Assembly: GCA_024400275.1 (NCBI GenBank)
Contig: JAKSMY010000008.1
Location: forward strand, 1 to 50,260
Origin: Paludibacteraceae bacterium
GTDB taxonomy: Bacteria; Bacteroidota; Bacteroidia; Bacteroidales; Paludibacteraceae
Direction: 5' to 3'
Length of the DNA stretch: 50,260 nucleotides
Under the pieces are notes generated by a model that was given only the letters and a program-made list of their open reading frames with translations, searched no databases and had not been told where the DNA came from. Of the stretch, positions 1 to 7,999 are shown in pieces. Position 1 is the stretch's first letter; each line of letters opens with the position of its first letter. The position numbers and the translations under genes are program-made.

Positions 1-178
1 TTCCACTTTCACAATAAATATCGGTAGATGCCAAATCTATGCCATTGTCATAGCATAGTTTCCAGTCATCAATGGGAACGAGTGGGAGGTTTGGACTAAA
101 AATACAACTATATTTGCTGTTTTTATGTCGTTCCAACTCTTCCGCATAGTATTGAAGTATTTCTTGTTCGTTTTTCAT
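1..178 (-). CDS. Partial hypothetical protein, N-terminal 59 residues
   Basis: An open frame starts with ATG (complement of 176-178) and runs off the left edge, so only the N-terminus is visible. It begins MKNEQEILQYYAEELE and is polar, with no signal peptide, and then has a stretch containing SPNLPLVPIDDW. I do not recognise the family. It lies 12 nt downstream of the small exported protein on the same strand and could be co-transcribed with it. The frame stays open to the edge without interruption, which is the main support for its being real. Confidence 0.55.
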   Translation of the reverse strand, partial: MKNEQEILQYYAEELERHKNSKYSCIFSPNLPLVPIDDWKLCYDNGIDLASTDIYCESG

Positions 179-190
179 TGTTATTAAACA

Positions 191-607
191 TTATTCAATA
201 TATATGTCAAATGTTTGCCAACTTCCATTAGGATAGGTTATTTTTATTGTGGTTTCCGCTGCATATACTTCACCATAGCGGTCTCTATGTAATGTCAATC
301 CACCACCACTATATTTATATCCCTCATTATTTGGTCCAACATGTACAGATCCACTATTGCCAAAATCAATAGCAACAACCCGTAAAGATTCTATCGCGAC
401 ATTCAGGATATAGGTGGCATGATGTCCTGTATTACTACTATATGATATAGTAGCCTCATACCATCCGTCTTTTATTCCACTATTTTGATAATAGGTCGAA
501 AACGGATTGGGAGTCGCATCATAATATCCACCAACAGGTACACCAGATTGTGAAAACACATGTAAGGTACTTGCTATACCACACAAAATAATAATGATTT
601 TTTTCAT
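191..607 (-). CDS. Small exported hypothetical protein
   Basis: 138 residues. The N-terminus (MKKIIIILCGIASTLHVFSQS) is a classic signal peptide, with a likely signal peptidase I cut near VFSQ-S around residue 20. The rest is beta-rich and rich in G, Y, S and T (for example KDGWYEATISYSSNTGHHATYILNV), ending in KITYPNGSWQTFDIYIE, which suggests a small periplasmic or surface beta-sandwich. There is no lipobox Cys and no type IX C-terminal domain. I do not recognise the family. It sits 47 nt downstream of the cold-shock/LRR gene on the same strand. Confidence 0.6.
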   Translation of the reverse strand: MKKIIIILCGIASTLHVFSQSGVPVGGYYDATPNPFSTYYQNSGIKDGWYEATISYSSNTGHHATYILNVAIESLRVVAIDFGNSGSVHVGPNNEGYKYSGGGLTLHRDRYGEVYAAETTIKITYPNGSWQTFDIYIE

Positions 608-654
608 AATGTTTTATTAATTTTTTATTGGAATTATATTTTCCTAATTTGGCT

Positions 655-2295
655 TTAGTCGTCTTGGTGTTCAATATGTATTTTCTTTATGGTAATTTCC
701 GTATTATCAATAATGGTTTGATTAAACAAATACGACCATTCTGCAATTGTTTTCGATTGATTGTTAATTGATAAAATAGAAGTGGATGTATTAAATCCCA
801 AAAATGATAATTTAGAGAAATCACCACAAATTTGCGATTTGGTATTTAAGAATGCTCCATGTCCAATGCGCGTTATAGAACCAAGGAAATGAATCTTTTG
901 TAGTTTTAAGCAATCATTAAATGCCCCATCACCAATTGATGTGACAGATTCAGGAATTATAATCTCTTGCAAATTTGTATCAATAATTGCATATAAAATG
1001 GATTCATCTAAAGAAAGAATTAAACCATCTTGTTCTTTGGTTTCAGCAGAGAAAGGATTTAGAATAATATTTTTAAATTTCAATGATTGTAGATCTTCCA
1101 CGTAAACCGAAATAGCATTTAACATATAACGATTTATGATAAGAAGGTTTTCTTTAAGAGAGTTCATGTTAGGCATTGGTATGTACATCTTTGCTAAGAT
1201 ACGATTGTAACATGAATTATCAACAAATTCATAATTTTTTTTTGATAATGTAGTGAGCAAATTGGATATGCCTTCCCCGTACAAAGGGAATCGCAGAGTT
1301 AGATACTGAATTAGTTCGTCAAGAATTGGCTGTTTTATAGCAGAATGAATATCAGTTGTTATTTTTTTTATTAATTCTTCTCTTTTTCTTTTGCAGGAGG
1401 CATTGATTTTGTCACACAAAGAACGCCTATCTTTAAGTGCTTCATATTGTCCAAGTACTCTTCTGTTTTTAGATTGAATATCTTCATCATAATTTCCACT
1501 TCCATTATGAGAAGACGAATAAGCACCTACATGTCCTATATTCACAGATATGCCTTTTATTGAGAAAACATTATGTACTTCAAAATCTGAATATTCTTTC
1601 CCTGCCACCCAATAATCTTCAGACCCATCCCATTTCCACCGTGTGTGCCAATAGCCATCTTCAATGGTATGGGTGTATACAATGGATGGTTTCTCGGATT
1701 GTAAAAAAGACATAAATGCAGAATGAAGTTCATCATATGATGGTATTGAGCATAAAGAAAAATCCAAGTCAGAACACTCATTTTTTATAATATACGGCAC
1801 CAACTTATCAATTATTTTTTGGCATTCATCAACGAAACCGGCCTCTTCAATACACTCCTTTTCTGTTATGTAAGCTTCTACCTTCGCAGACCTCTCCTTT
1901 ATCGAAGAAAACACTTGTTGTAAACATTCGTCTTTGAAAGGAATGTCTCCTTTGGCAAGTTCAATCAGTTTTTTTTGATACGGACCATAATGAATAAATT
2001 CATTTTCAAAAGCCAAACAACAACGATTCTTGTCTTTGATAGAATATTCCCCCCAATTGTTCAGCAGATAATCAAATTCTTCAACAAGGCGTTTTACATG
2101 AATGGCTTTTTTATTTCCTCTATATAATTTCATATCAAATATTACACATTCATCTTTTTGGGGTTCGAAAGAACAATCGTTAACATGAAAAAAGATATCA
2201 TTGCTAAATGTCCCTTTCGAAATAATTTGATCATATTTGATAAAACCAAAACCTCTGGACTCAAAATAAACAGATATAACTCCGATATGTTTCAT
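655..2295 (-). CDS. Cold-shock-domain protein with C-terminal BspA-type leucine-rich repeat
   Basis: I place the start at the ATG at 2295 (MKHIGVISVY), because the cold-shock fold begins directly there; an in-frame ATG at 2361 would overlap the upstream gene. The product is 546 residues. Residues 3 to about 70 are a cold-shock domain: RNP1-like RGFGFIKY, RNP2-like DIFFHV, and the closing beta strand KKAIHV, implying binding of single-stranded nucleic acid. The middle 350 residues are charged and of unknown fold, with an aromatic patch (YWHTRWKWDGSEDYW). Near the C-terminus one or two BspA-type LRR_5 units are readable (IPESVTSIGDGAFNDCLKLQKIHF region). No signal peptide is present, so the LRR is probably cytoplasmic, unlike most BspA proteins. 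The function is unknown. Confidence 0.7.
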   Translation of the reverse strand: MKHIGVISVYFESRGFGFIKYDQIISKGTFSNDIFFHVNDCSFEPQKDECVIFDMKLYRGNKKAIHVKRLVEEFDYLLNNWGEYSIKDKNRCCLAFENEFIHYGPYQKKLIELAKGDIPFKDECLQQVFSSIKERSAKVEAYITEKECIEEAGFVDECQKIIDKLVPYIIKNECSDLDFSLCSIPSYDELHSAFMSFLQSEKPSIVYTHTIEDGYWHTRWKWDGSEDYWVAGKEYSDFEVHNVFSIKGISVNIGHVGAYSSSHNGSGNYDEDIQSKNRRVLGQYEALKDRRSLCDKINASCKRKREELIKKITTDIHSAIKQPILDELIQYLTLRFPLYGEGISNLLTTLSKKNYEFVDNSCYNRILAKMYIPMPNMNSLKENLLIINRYMLNAISVYVEDLQSLKFKNIILNPFSAETKEQDGLILSLDESILYAIIDTNLQEIIIPESVTSIGDGAFNDCLKLQKIHFLGSITRIGHGAFLNTKSQICGDFSKLSFLGFNTSTSILSINNQSKTIAEWSYLFNQTIIDNTEITIKKIHIEHQDD

Positions 2296-2333
2296 ATTTC
2301 TATTATTTTTTAATGGATAATATAAATGACTCT

Positions 2334-2738
2334 TTATCTTTTTGTAATGAACAAGTCCCAAATTACTTTTTCATTAATATTTTCCTTGAGAAACGAAATC
2401 CCCTTTTCGTTTACGTGTCCAATACGTCCTGAATCAATTTTCAAATTCTTAACATCCTTTTCAAAAACTTTACACATCATACTTGTTACCCTACCATTAC
2501 CATTGTCTTCCCATTGGAATTCATAACGATTACCATTTTCATCTTCTTCGTCAAAGAAATCTTTCTGCAAAGGAATGTTCTTTATATCACCTTTTCCAAC
2601 GGAATCATGGGTCAGTGGTACTCCTTCAATTCTTCCATCTTTAGACACAACATTGTTTATGATTACACAAGGATGCCCATTTTTTACACGGACAATATCT
2701 CCAATATTTAGGTCAATTGCTTTTCTATCAGTTTCCAT
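2334..2738 (-). CDS. Small hypothetical protein, PemK/SH3-like beta barrel possible
   Basis: 134 residues. The N-terminal half (LNIGDIVRVKNGHPCVIINNVVSKDGRIEGVPLTH) resembles the opening strands of PemK/MazF-like SH3 barrels, where a 'GDIV.V..G.P.VIINN' stretch is common. The catalytic pattern of MazF toxins is not evident and there is no antitoxin next to it, so a toxin call is not supported. The C-terminal half is charged. A Bacteroidota promoter lies about 137 nt upstream, and the cold-shock gene starts 38 nt after its stop, so the two are probably one transcript. The function is unknown. Confidence 0.55.
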   Translation of the reverse strand: METDRKAIDLNIGDIVRVKNGHPCVIINNVVSKDGRIEGVPLTHDSVGKGDIKNIPLQKDFFDEEDENGNRYEFQWEDNGNGRVTSMMCKVFEKDVKNLKIDSGRIGHVNEKGISFLKENINEKVIWDLFITKR

Positions 2739-2874
2739 TTTTATAATTGTTAATTGTTTTCAGCAAATATACTTATTATTAAACATTGCCATTTTTCTTT
2801 CTAACAACAAATATCTGTAACACGTACATATCTTATTTATCTCTTTTTAGTAGTTCTATTGTGTAAATTTTCTG

Positions 2875-2906
2875 CAAAGGTACAACAAATTTTTGACATG
2901 TGCAAA
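2875..2906 (-). promoter_or_regulatory. Bacteroidota sigma-70 promoter for the 2738/2295 gene pair
   Basis: Read on the minus strand: TTTG at 2906-2903, a 20-nt spacer, then TACCTTTG at 2882-2875, which fits TTTG-N19/20-TAnnTTTG. Transcription would start near 2868, leaving a leader of about 130 nt. The rest of 2739-3013 is AT-rich with no other structure that I can support. Confidence 0.6.
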
Positions 2907-3013
2907 TTTTATTGAGTAAAAAATACACATAAATATAATATTATTACAAATAATAATAAAAAAAATGATTTTTTCTAAATGCTTTCTCTCTCGATTATAA
3001 AAAGACTAAAATG

Positions 3014-4528
3014 TTACCGTACAAAGGATTTTGTTGTAAGATCTATTTCATACATTTTCCATTGTGAGGTGTCTGATTCTAAAAAGTTGATTTTTGTAAG
3101 TGTGTCGGGAATGTTATAGAAATATACTACGAAATCATTATAATCTCCCATATCAACGCTCGTCTGTTGCGGAGAGAATGTGCAATTATCTAAATCGCCA
3201 ATAAGATATTTCTCTTTCGTGTATGTATTTTGTATATACGCGCTTGAGTCAATTTGCATCCAGCCATTAAAAAATTGATGATTGGTATATCTAAAATACA
3301 GTTTTAGAGTCGAAGTGGTGTCATAACTGATGGCACGAAGAGATAAATCTTTCTTTGCGTCCTCAGATTGCTGATGGATTTGTGGGTCAAAAATCCAATA
3401 TCTATATTCTGCCAAAGCAAATTTTGCCATAAAAGTATCCAATTGGTATGCTTTTACTAAATGACGCATTCCTTCCACGTAGTCTTCACGCTCTATAGAA
3501 CCTTGCTTGAGAAAAGCACTTACTTTGAGTAATGCCATTACATTTTCATGATTGGCAGATTCTTTATATAATTCGTATGCCTTTTGTATATCGGGATCCA
3601 CACCCATTCCAAACTCATAGCATACTGCCAAATTGTATATAGCATCTATTTGCCCGTGCTGATAGGCACGATTAGTCCAATAGAAAGCCAATTGATCGTC
3701 CTTGTGTCCATCAAAAAAACTGCTGTAGATATCTCCCAAACGATATTCCGCATAAGCATTACCTTGTTCGGCTGCTTTATGGTAATAATACAAAGCGGTA
3801 TCTATATCAGTCCACGAATCGTCTAATATTATTTTATCAGAAGCAATATCGGCAATACGATTGCAAGCTTCTACAGACCCTTGTTCCACTGCTTTGTGAA
3901 AGATAGCGATGGCAGTTGCAGTATCTTGGTGGTTAGCATTTTCATTTTGTAGATGTTTATCCCCCTCTTTGACTGTTCGCTGAGGAATATAAATGTGTGT
4001 AATCCATCTAATCCCCATATAACAACCCAAAAGAATCACAATGGCAGCAATGAGCCCAATAATCAACCTATTCCACTTTTTATTGAATATCGGTTTTATC
4101 CTCTCTGCCACCAATTTATCTATTGACTCTTGATATAATTGCCCTGTGTCAATAGCGGAGTATTGGTGTTGTTTTAAGCCGTTTTGTATATTCTCTGGAA
4201 CAGAATCGGAGTAGCCAGTAAATTGTTTATCGGGATTGATGGGGATAATATGCTTGTTAGAGGAAAGAGCATATTCAATCTCCTGACGCACCCAGTCTTG
4301 TTCGTTTTGGCAACGGTCAAGGGCGTGTGCGGTCAGCAATATCATAAAGACAGGCGCAGACTGTATGGCATCTAAGATGCGTTGGTCAAACACCCCGTCC
4401 TGTAACTCGTCCATATCAAGGAACACACGATATCCCTTGCGCTCAAGCGATTCTTTGAGCATTCGGGCGATATCCTTTCCCTCATTTCGACGATAGGAGA
4501 TAAATATGTCATACTTGGCTTGGGGCAT
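3014..4528 (-). CDS. TIR domain - transmembrane - Sel1 repeat protein (putative NAD hydrolase)
   Basis: 504 residues. Residues 5 to about 125 are a TIR domain: YDIFISYRRN, RVFLDMDEL, then DWVRQEIEYALSSNKHIIPI. W79 and E83 form the WxxxE pattern that contains the catalytic glutamate in NAD-consuming TIR domains such as SARM1; the flanking ALDRC and the IIPI strand also match my recollection of SARM1. A single membrane helix follows (about 157-176, LIIGLIAAIVILLGCYMG), then about four Sel1/TPR-like repeats (about 205-345, e.g. ALYYYHKAAEQGNAYAEYRLGDIY). The C-terminal 140 residues are beta-rich and unrecognised. The TIR is predicted cytoplasmic and the repeats extracytoplasmic, although orientation is inferred. 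It lies 78 nt downstream of the AlbA_2/ATPase gene. Signalling or anti-phage roles are possible; neither is shown here. Confidence 0.82.
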   Translation of the reverse strand: MPQAKYDIFISYRRNEGKDIARMLKESLERKGYRVFLDMDELQDGVFDQRILDAIQSAPVFMILLTAHALDRCQNEQDWVRQEIEYALSSNKHIIPINPDKQFTGYSDSVPENIQNGLKQHQYSAIDTGQLYQESIDKLVAERIKPIFNKKWNRLIIGLIAAIVILLGCYMGIRWITHIYIPQRTVKEGDKHLQNENANHQDTATAIAIFHKAVEQGSVEACNRIADIASDKIILDDSWTDIDTALYYYHKAAEQGNAYAEYRLGDIYSSFFDGHKDDQLAFYWTNRAYQHGQIDAIYNLAVCYEFGMGVDPDIQKAYELYKESANHENVMALLKVSAFLKQGSIEREDYVEGMRHLVKAYQLDTFMAKFALAEYRYWIFDPQIHQQSEDAKKDLSLRAISYDTTSTLKLYFRYTNHQFFNGWMQIDSSAYIQNTYTKEKYLIGDLDNCTFSPQQTSVDMGDYNDFVVYFYNIPDTLTKINFLESDTSQWKMYEIDLTTKSFVR

Positions 4529-4557
4529 AGTTGAACTATTGTCTGCTTAGATAGACC

Positions 4558-4593
4558 GACATTTTGGCCGACATTTTGGGTGACATTTTTTCG
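4558..4593. repeat. Three degenerate 12-bp tandem repeats
   Basis: Three units with the core GACATTTT (4558-4569, 4570-4581, 4582-4593) fill most of the spacer between the AlbA_2/ATPase gene and the TIR gene. In the minus-strand frame offset from the AlbA_2 gene they would read NVTQNVGQNVG, the kind of repeat often found at the C-terminus of AlbA_2 proteins. Confidence 0.6.
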
Positions 4594-4606
4594 ATAGATT
4601 ATCGCT

Positions 4607-6109
4607 CTAATCAATTACTTCCCAATGACCACCTCTGTCGGGACCGACACGGCGAAGAACGCCATCCAACTTTAGTTTCCTAATTTGTTCCTCCACGCCT
4701 CTTCGCGTTAATCCGACCAAAGGTGCTATCTCTGCAACAGAGATTGTTGGATTTTTAGTAATTATTTCTATCGTTTTCTCCACAGTTTTCTCCACAGTTT
4801 TCTCCACAGTTTTTACCAAACTTTTTGTTTTGGATGTGGAAGATGTATGAGGATGAATAGGAATAAACACAAGGAACGTAAGCCTTTCATCTGTTGTCTC
4901 AAAGATGGCTCTTGGCGAGCCATTAGCAAGCAATCTTGATTGGATAGTAGGAACTCCCGTTGAACGACCTTCTGTTAATTGAAGTTCTTTGAGGAAATCA
5001 CCTAACCGTCTATTTCTATATCTACGACTCCTTAAAGAATCTCCTTTTTCTATGACCTCTTTAGAAATACTTCTGTCTGGTCCAGGGCAATTAAGTATGC
5101 TTATACCCGTAGGTTCTATTGTAATTTCAATGGGTTCATACTGCTGATAATCTCGGTGATAAATGCTATTTACGACTGCTTCCTCCAATGCTTCGTAAGG
5201 GTAATTCCAAAATCTTTGTGCTTCTTGCTGACCTTTGAGTTTTTGGATATATTCTTTAAGCACATTACTGCGTAAATATTCCATTGTTTGCTTCACCATA
5301 TGGGGAACACATCCATAGAAAGATGTTTCTGTAAAATGATTAGGGTTTTGTATTTTCCCTTCTGGAAATGTAACAATATCAACTTGTGTATAAGGGAAAA
5401 ACTTGCGAGGATCTTCGCAAAACATCATAGCAGCTACATTTTTGATTAAGCGATTCTCGGTGGGACCTGTCAATAAATCCATCTGCTCCAATATTTCCGT
5501 TGTGGATTTCTGCCCAACTTCTTCGGCAAGTTTACTACCAACTTTGAGTAAATAATCTTTTAGCAAAACTATTGAAATGTCTTCTAATTTTATGCTTGAA
5601 TTTCCTCGTTCGTCAAATGGAATACGATGCGCTTTATCTCTCAATTCGTCTAAAACTTCTCCTTTAGCAATGATACTACTTGTTCCACTGCGGATATAGT
5701 TGTATTCTTTTGACATGCTTTTAGAAGAAACATTTTCTGGCACAGAATAAGGTATTTTGTCTCCAGTAGGACACCAAATAACAAGTACCTTTTTCCCATC
5801 TACATCCTCGATGCTTGTTCGTGGCATATAATAGGGGGTCATTTTATTGTTATAGCCAACCATATCTTGCAAAATGCCATCTATTGCATCAATAGCAAGA
5901 CCTTCTATAGGACGGATAGCCATTCCTGTTGTTATATCAGTATCCACTCCTACAAGTATATAGCCGCCTCCTAAATCATCAAAATCATTTGCAAAAGCGC
6001 AAATACTATGATAAATACTATTTGGATTCCAACCTTTTTTAAATTCAATACGATTGGATTCTATTTTCTGCTTGTTTAATAAGTCTTCAACATTCAATAT
6101 TTGTGCCAT
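4607..6109 (-). CDS. AlbA_2 (Schlafen-like) ATP-binding transcriptional regulator
   Basis: 500 residues. Residues about 8-125 form an AlbA_2/Schlafen-type putative DNA-binding domain (RIEFKKGW, ANDFDDLGGGYILVGVDTD, YIRSGTSS). Residues about 300-410 form a GHKL-like ATPase domain of the HATPase_c_4 type (EALEEAVVNSIYHRDY, ITIEPTGISILNCPGP, GRSTGVPTI). After a KTVE tandem repeat comes a C-terminal winged helix (about 445-497, ISVAEIAPLVGLTRRGVEEQIRKLKLDGVLRRVG). The family is common in Bacteroidota and is annotated as a transcriptional regulator or helicase-like protein, but its targets are mostly unknown. It starts 17 nt after the Nudix gene stop on the same strand, so read-through transcription is likely. 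Confidence 0.85.
   Translation of the reverse strand: MAQILNVEDLLNKQKIESNRIEFKKGWNPNSIYHSICAFANDFDDLGGGYILVGVDTDITTGMAIRPIEGLAIDAIDGILQDMVGYNNKMTPYYMPRTSIEDVDGKKVLVIWCPTGDKIPYSVPENVSSKSMSKEYNYIRSGTSSIIAKGEVLDELRDKAHRIPFDERGNSSIKLEDISIVLLKDYLLKVGSKLAEEVGQKSTTEILEQMDLLTGPTENRLIKNVAAMMFCEDPRKFFPYTQVDIVTFPEGKIQNPNHFTETSFYGCVPHMVKQTMEYLRSNVLKEYIQKLKGQQEAQRFWNYPYEALEEAVVNSIYHRDYQQYEPIEITIEPTGISILNCPGPDRSISKEVIEKGDSLRSRRYRNRRLGDFLKELQLTEGRSTGVPTIQSRLLANGSPRAIFETTDERLTFLVFIPIHPHTSSTSKTKSLVKTVEKTVEKTVEKTIEIITKNPTISVAEIAPLVGLTRRGVEEQIRKLKLDGVLRRVGPDRGGHWEVID
4774..4809. repeat. Three perfect 12-bp repeats inside the AlbA_2 gene
   Basis: Three identical copies of TTTTCTCCACAG lie head to tail. On the coding (minus) strand they give KTVEKTVEKTVE, a linker between the ATPase domain and the winged helix. 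As the unit is 12 bp, copy-number change would alter linker length without shifting the frame. Confidence 0.9.
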
Positions 6110-6126
6110 ACTATCTTATTCTTTCT

Positions 6127-6840
6127 TTAGAACTCAAAATTAAAATTGCGCTTGGTCTTGAATTGGTCATATCGCTCCTGATTAAAACGATAATACGCAG
6201 CTGCGCGGTGACTATGAGCCTCCTCTTTCTCGCCGGTGTCCTCCAAAATATCGATGGTCATCATCTTTTTCATAAAGTTCCTGCGGTCAAACTGCACTCC
6301 CAAAATGGCTTCATACAACCGTTGCAACTGAGGAACAGTAAACTTATCGGGCAACAATTCAAAACCAATGGGACGAAAATACACATCTTCACGTAAGTGA
6401 CGAAGTGCCGCCTCAAAAATATCTGCATGGTCAAAAGCCAATGTGGGCATTTGATTTATTGGGAACCAACGCGCTTCGGCTGCATCGTCACCACCATGTA
6501 CCTCCCTCATCGGGACCAACGCATAGAAACCCACAGTCACCACACGCCAGCGGGGGTCTCTATCCACTGCCGAGAACACACCAAACTGCTCCATGTACGG
6601 CTGTTCATAGCCCGTCTCCTCATACAACTCACGCCGGGCACACTCTTCTACCGTCTCTTCCATGCGAAGGAAACCACCGGGGAAAGCCCACGAACCTTTG
6701 TATGGCTCTATGCCGCGTCGGATGAGAAGCACATTCAACTGCTGACCGTCAAAACCGAAAATAACACTATCCGTCGTCATTGCTGCACGAGGATAACCAT
6801 AGGCAAACATACCATCTGAAGTAAGGGTATAATCTATCAT
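6127..6840 (-). CDS. NrtR-like Nudix hydrolase with C-terminal winged helix
   Basis: The start is the ATG at 6840 (MIDYTLTSDG), because a promoter -7 box lies at 6870-6877, between it and the in-frame ATG at 6900. The product is 237 residues. Residues about 15-150 are a Nudix domain with an intact box (GFLRMEE, then TVEECARRELYEETGY), so catalysis on a nucleoside diphosphate derivative such as ADP-ribose is plausible. The C-terminal 80 residues (FTVPQLQRLYEAILGVQFDRRNFMKKM) match the winged helix of NrtR/AraR-type Nudix regulators, which control NAD or sugar metabolism genes. It is more GC-rich than the accessory genes that follow it on the strand (AlbA_2/ATPase, TIR) and looks like core genome. 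Confidence 0.85.
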   Translation of the reverse strand: MIDYTLTSDGMFAYGYPRAAMTTDSVIFGFDGQQLNVLLIRRGIEPYKGSWAFPGGFLRMEETVEECARRELYEETGYEQPYMEQFGVFSAVDRDPRWRVVTVGFYALVPMREVHGGDDAAEARWFPINQMPTLAFDHADIFEAALRHLREDVYFRPIGFELLPDKFTVPQLQRLYEAILGVQFDRRNFMKKMMTIDILEDTGEKEEAHSHRAAAYYRFNQERYDQFKTKRNFNFEF

Positions 6841-6869
6841 TATTCTTAATCCTTTGTGTAAATTCCCCG

Positions 6870-6901
6870 CAAAGTTACAAAGAATTTTTGGAATACGCAA
6901 A
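6870..6901 (-). promoter_or_regulatory. Promoter of the Nudix gene
   Basis: Minus strand: TTTG at 6901-6898, a 20-nt spacer, TAACTTTG at 6877-6870. The predicted start of transcription is near 6863, which places the in-frame ATG at 6900 outside the transcript and supports the 6840 start. The remaining 6902-7109 stretch holds one CAATGCA-type repeat (7038-7058) and otherwise nothing that I can identify. Confidence 0.75.
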
Positions 6902-7037
6902 TATTATTTAATTTTGAATTAAGAATTTTGGAATAATTCGGCTGCTTTATTTTTGGTTTAGGCGGTGTTTTCGTGGTCGCGAGATGATAATCGTTCGTTC
7001 ATCCCATACTCACCGTATACTTATTCGGTTGACGATT

Positions 7038-7058
7038 GACAATGCACAATGCACAATG
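7038..7058. repeat. CAATGCA-type micro-repeat, copy 1 (intergenic)
   Basis: GACAATGCACAATGCACAAT plus one G: a 21-bp stretch built of 7-bp units (CAATGCA). The same 21 bp occurs in inverted orientation at 14832-14852 inside miaB. Both are preceded by CGGTTGAC. This copy sits between murI and the Nudix gene. Confidence 0.9.
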
Positions 7059-7109
7059 AGAACTGACGATTATTAAGAAAAATGGGAAAATGATTTTGAG
7101 TTAGGGCAA

Positions 7110-7940
7110 CTAAAACCCAACTTTTTCAGCCATAATAGGAGAGGAAAGGAATAATGACGCAGATTCATTGAATTTTTCCGCCTCTTCGGTTGTTCTAAAT
7201 TCCACACGTCCACCGCGGCTCAGGTCTTTATCTATCTCGGGGTGACGCTTGAGATAATCGCTCAACGACTCCGCCACAATGTCACCCTGTGCTACGATGC
7301 GGATATTAGGACGTACCGCATTACGAATCTTGTCGAATAATAACGGGTAGTGCGTGCAACCCAAAATGAGAGTGTCTATCTCATTGTCTTTCTGTAAGAT
7401 AGCGTCTATATATTTCTGCACAAAATAGTCGGCACCATCACCGGTATGTTCGCCTGCCTCAATGAGTGGTACCCACATGGGACAGGACTGCTGTACGATT
7501 GATAGGTTGAAAGAAGTTTTTAAGTTGAGAGAACGGAATGTTTTTTCCAGTTCGAGAACGTAACTATTGGAGGAGACGGTGCCGGGGGTGGCAAGTATGC
7601 CGATATGCCCGTTTCGGGTTATGGAAGGCACCGCTTCCACGGTGGGGCGAATAACACCCAGTACACGTACTTTATCAGGGTCTATATCGTGCTGCTGGAT
7701 GGAACGGAGTGCTTTGGCAGAAGCCGTATTGCACGCCAAGATGATAAGGCGGCAACCCTGCTGTTGCAGATAACGGACAGCCTGAAGCGTATATTGATAA
7801 ATGACTTCAAACGAGCGTGTGCCGTACGGCGTACGGGCATTATCTCCCAAATAGAGATAATCATACTGTGGCAAGCACTGACGTATCTTATCCAAGATAG
7901 TCAAACCTCCATAACCGCTATCAAAAACACCTATTTTCAT
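7110..7940 (-). CDS. murI: Glutamate racemase
   Basis: It interconverts L- and D-glutamate to supply D-Glu for peptidoglycan; a cytoplasmic enzyme. The start is the ATG at 7940 (MKIGVFDSGYGG), because the longer frame to 8036 crosses two promoters and its extra 32 residues are not family-like. 276 residues, the normal size. The first catalytic Cys is in LACNTASAKAL and the second in ILGCTHYPLL; the N-terminal DSGYGGL loop is also intact. It is divergently transcribed from dnaN with overlapping promoters. Confidence 0.95.
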   Translation of the reverse strand: MKIGVFDSGYGGLTILDKIRQCLPQYDYLYLGDNARTPYGTRSFEVIYQYTLQAVRYLQQQGCRLIILACNTASAKALRSIQQHDIDPDKVRVLGVIRPTVEAVPSITRNGHIGILATPGTVSSNSYVLELEKTFRSLNLKTSFNLSIVQQSCPMWVPLIEAGEHTGDGADYFVQKYIDAILQKDNEIDTLILGCTHYPLLFDKIRNAVRPNIRIVAQGDIVAESLSDYLKRHPEIDKDLSRGGRVEFRTTEEAEKFNESASLFLSSPIMAEKVGF

Positions 7941-7951
7941 TGTTTCGGCTG

Positions 7952-7983
7952 CAAAATTACAGAAAAATTTGCAAATATGCAAA
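7952..7983 (-). promoter_or_regulatory. murI promoter, overlapping the divergent dnaN promoter
   Basis: Minus strand: TTTG at 7983-7980, a 20-nt spacer, TAATTTTG at 7959-7952. The -7 box is 12 nt from the murI ATG, so the leader is very short or absent. The -33 box lies inside the spacer of the dnaN promoter (7968-7999). Confidence 0.7.
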
Positions 7984-7999
7984 TAATTTTGTATCTTTG
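7968..7999 (+). promoter_or_regulatory. dnaN promoter
   Basis: TTTG at 7968-7971, a 20-nt spacer, TATCTTTG at 7992-7999. Transcription would begin near 8006, giving a leader of about 70 nt before dnaN. Confidence 0.8.

Noticed and set aside
2334..2738. PemK/MazF toxin of a toxin-antitoxin pair
   Set aside because: Only the first strands resemble the fold; there is no adjacent small antitoxin, and the downstream partner is a 546-residue cold-shock protein.
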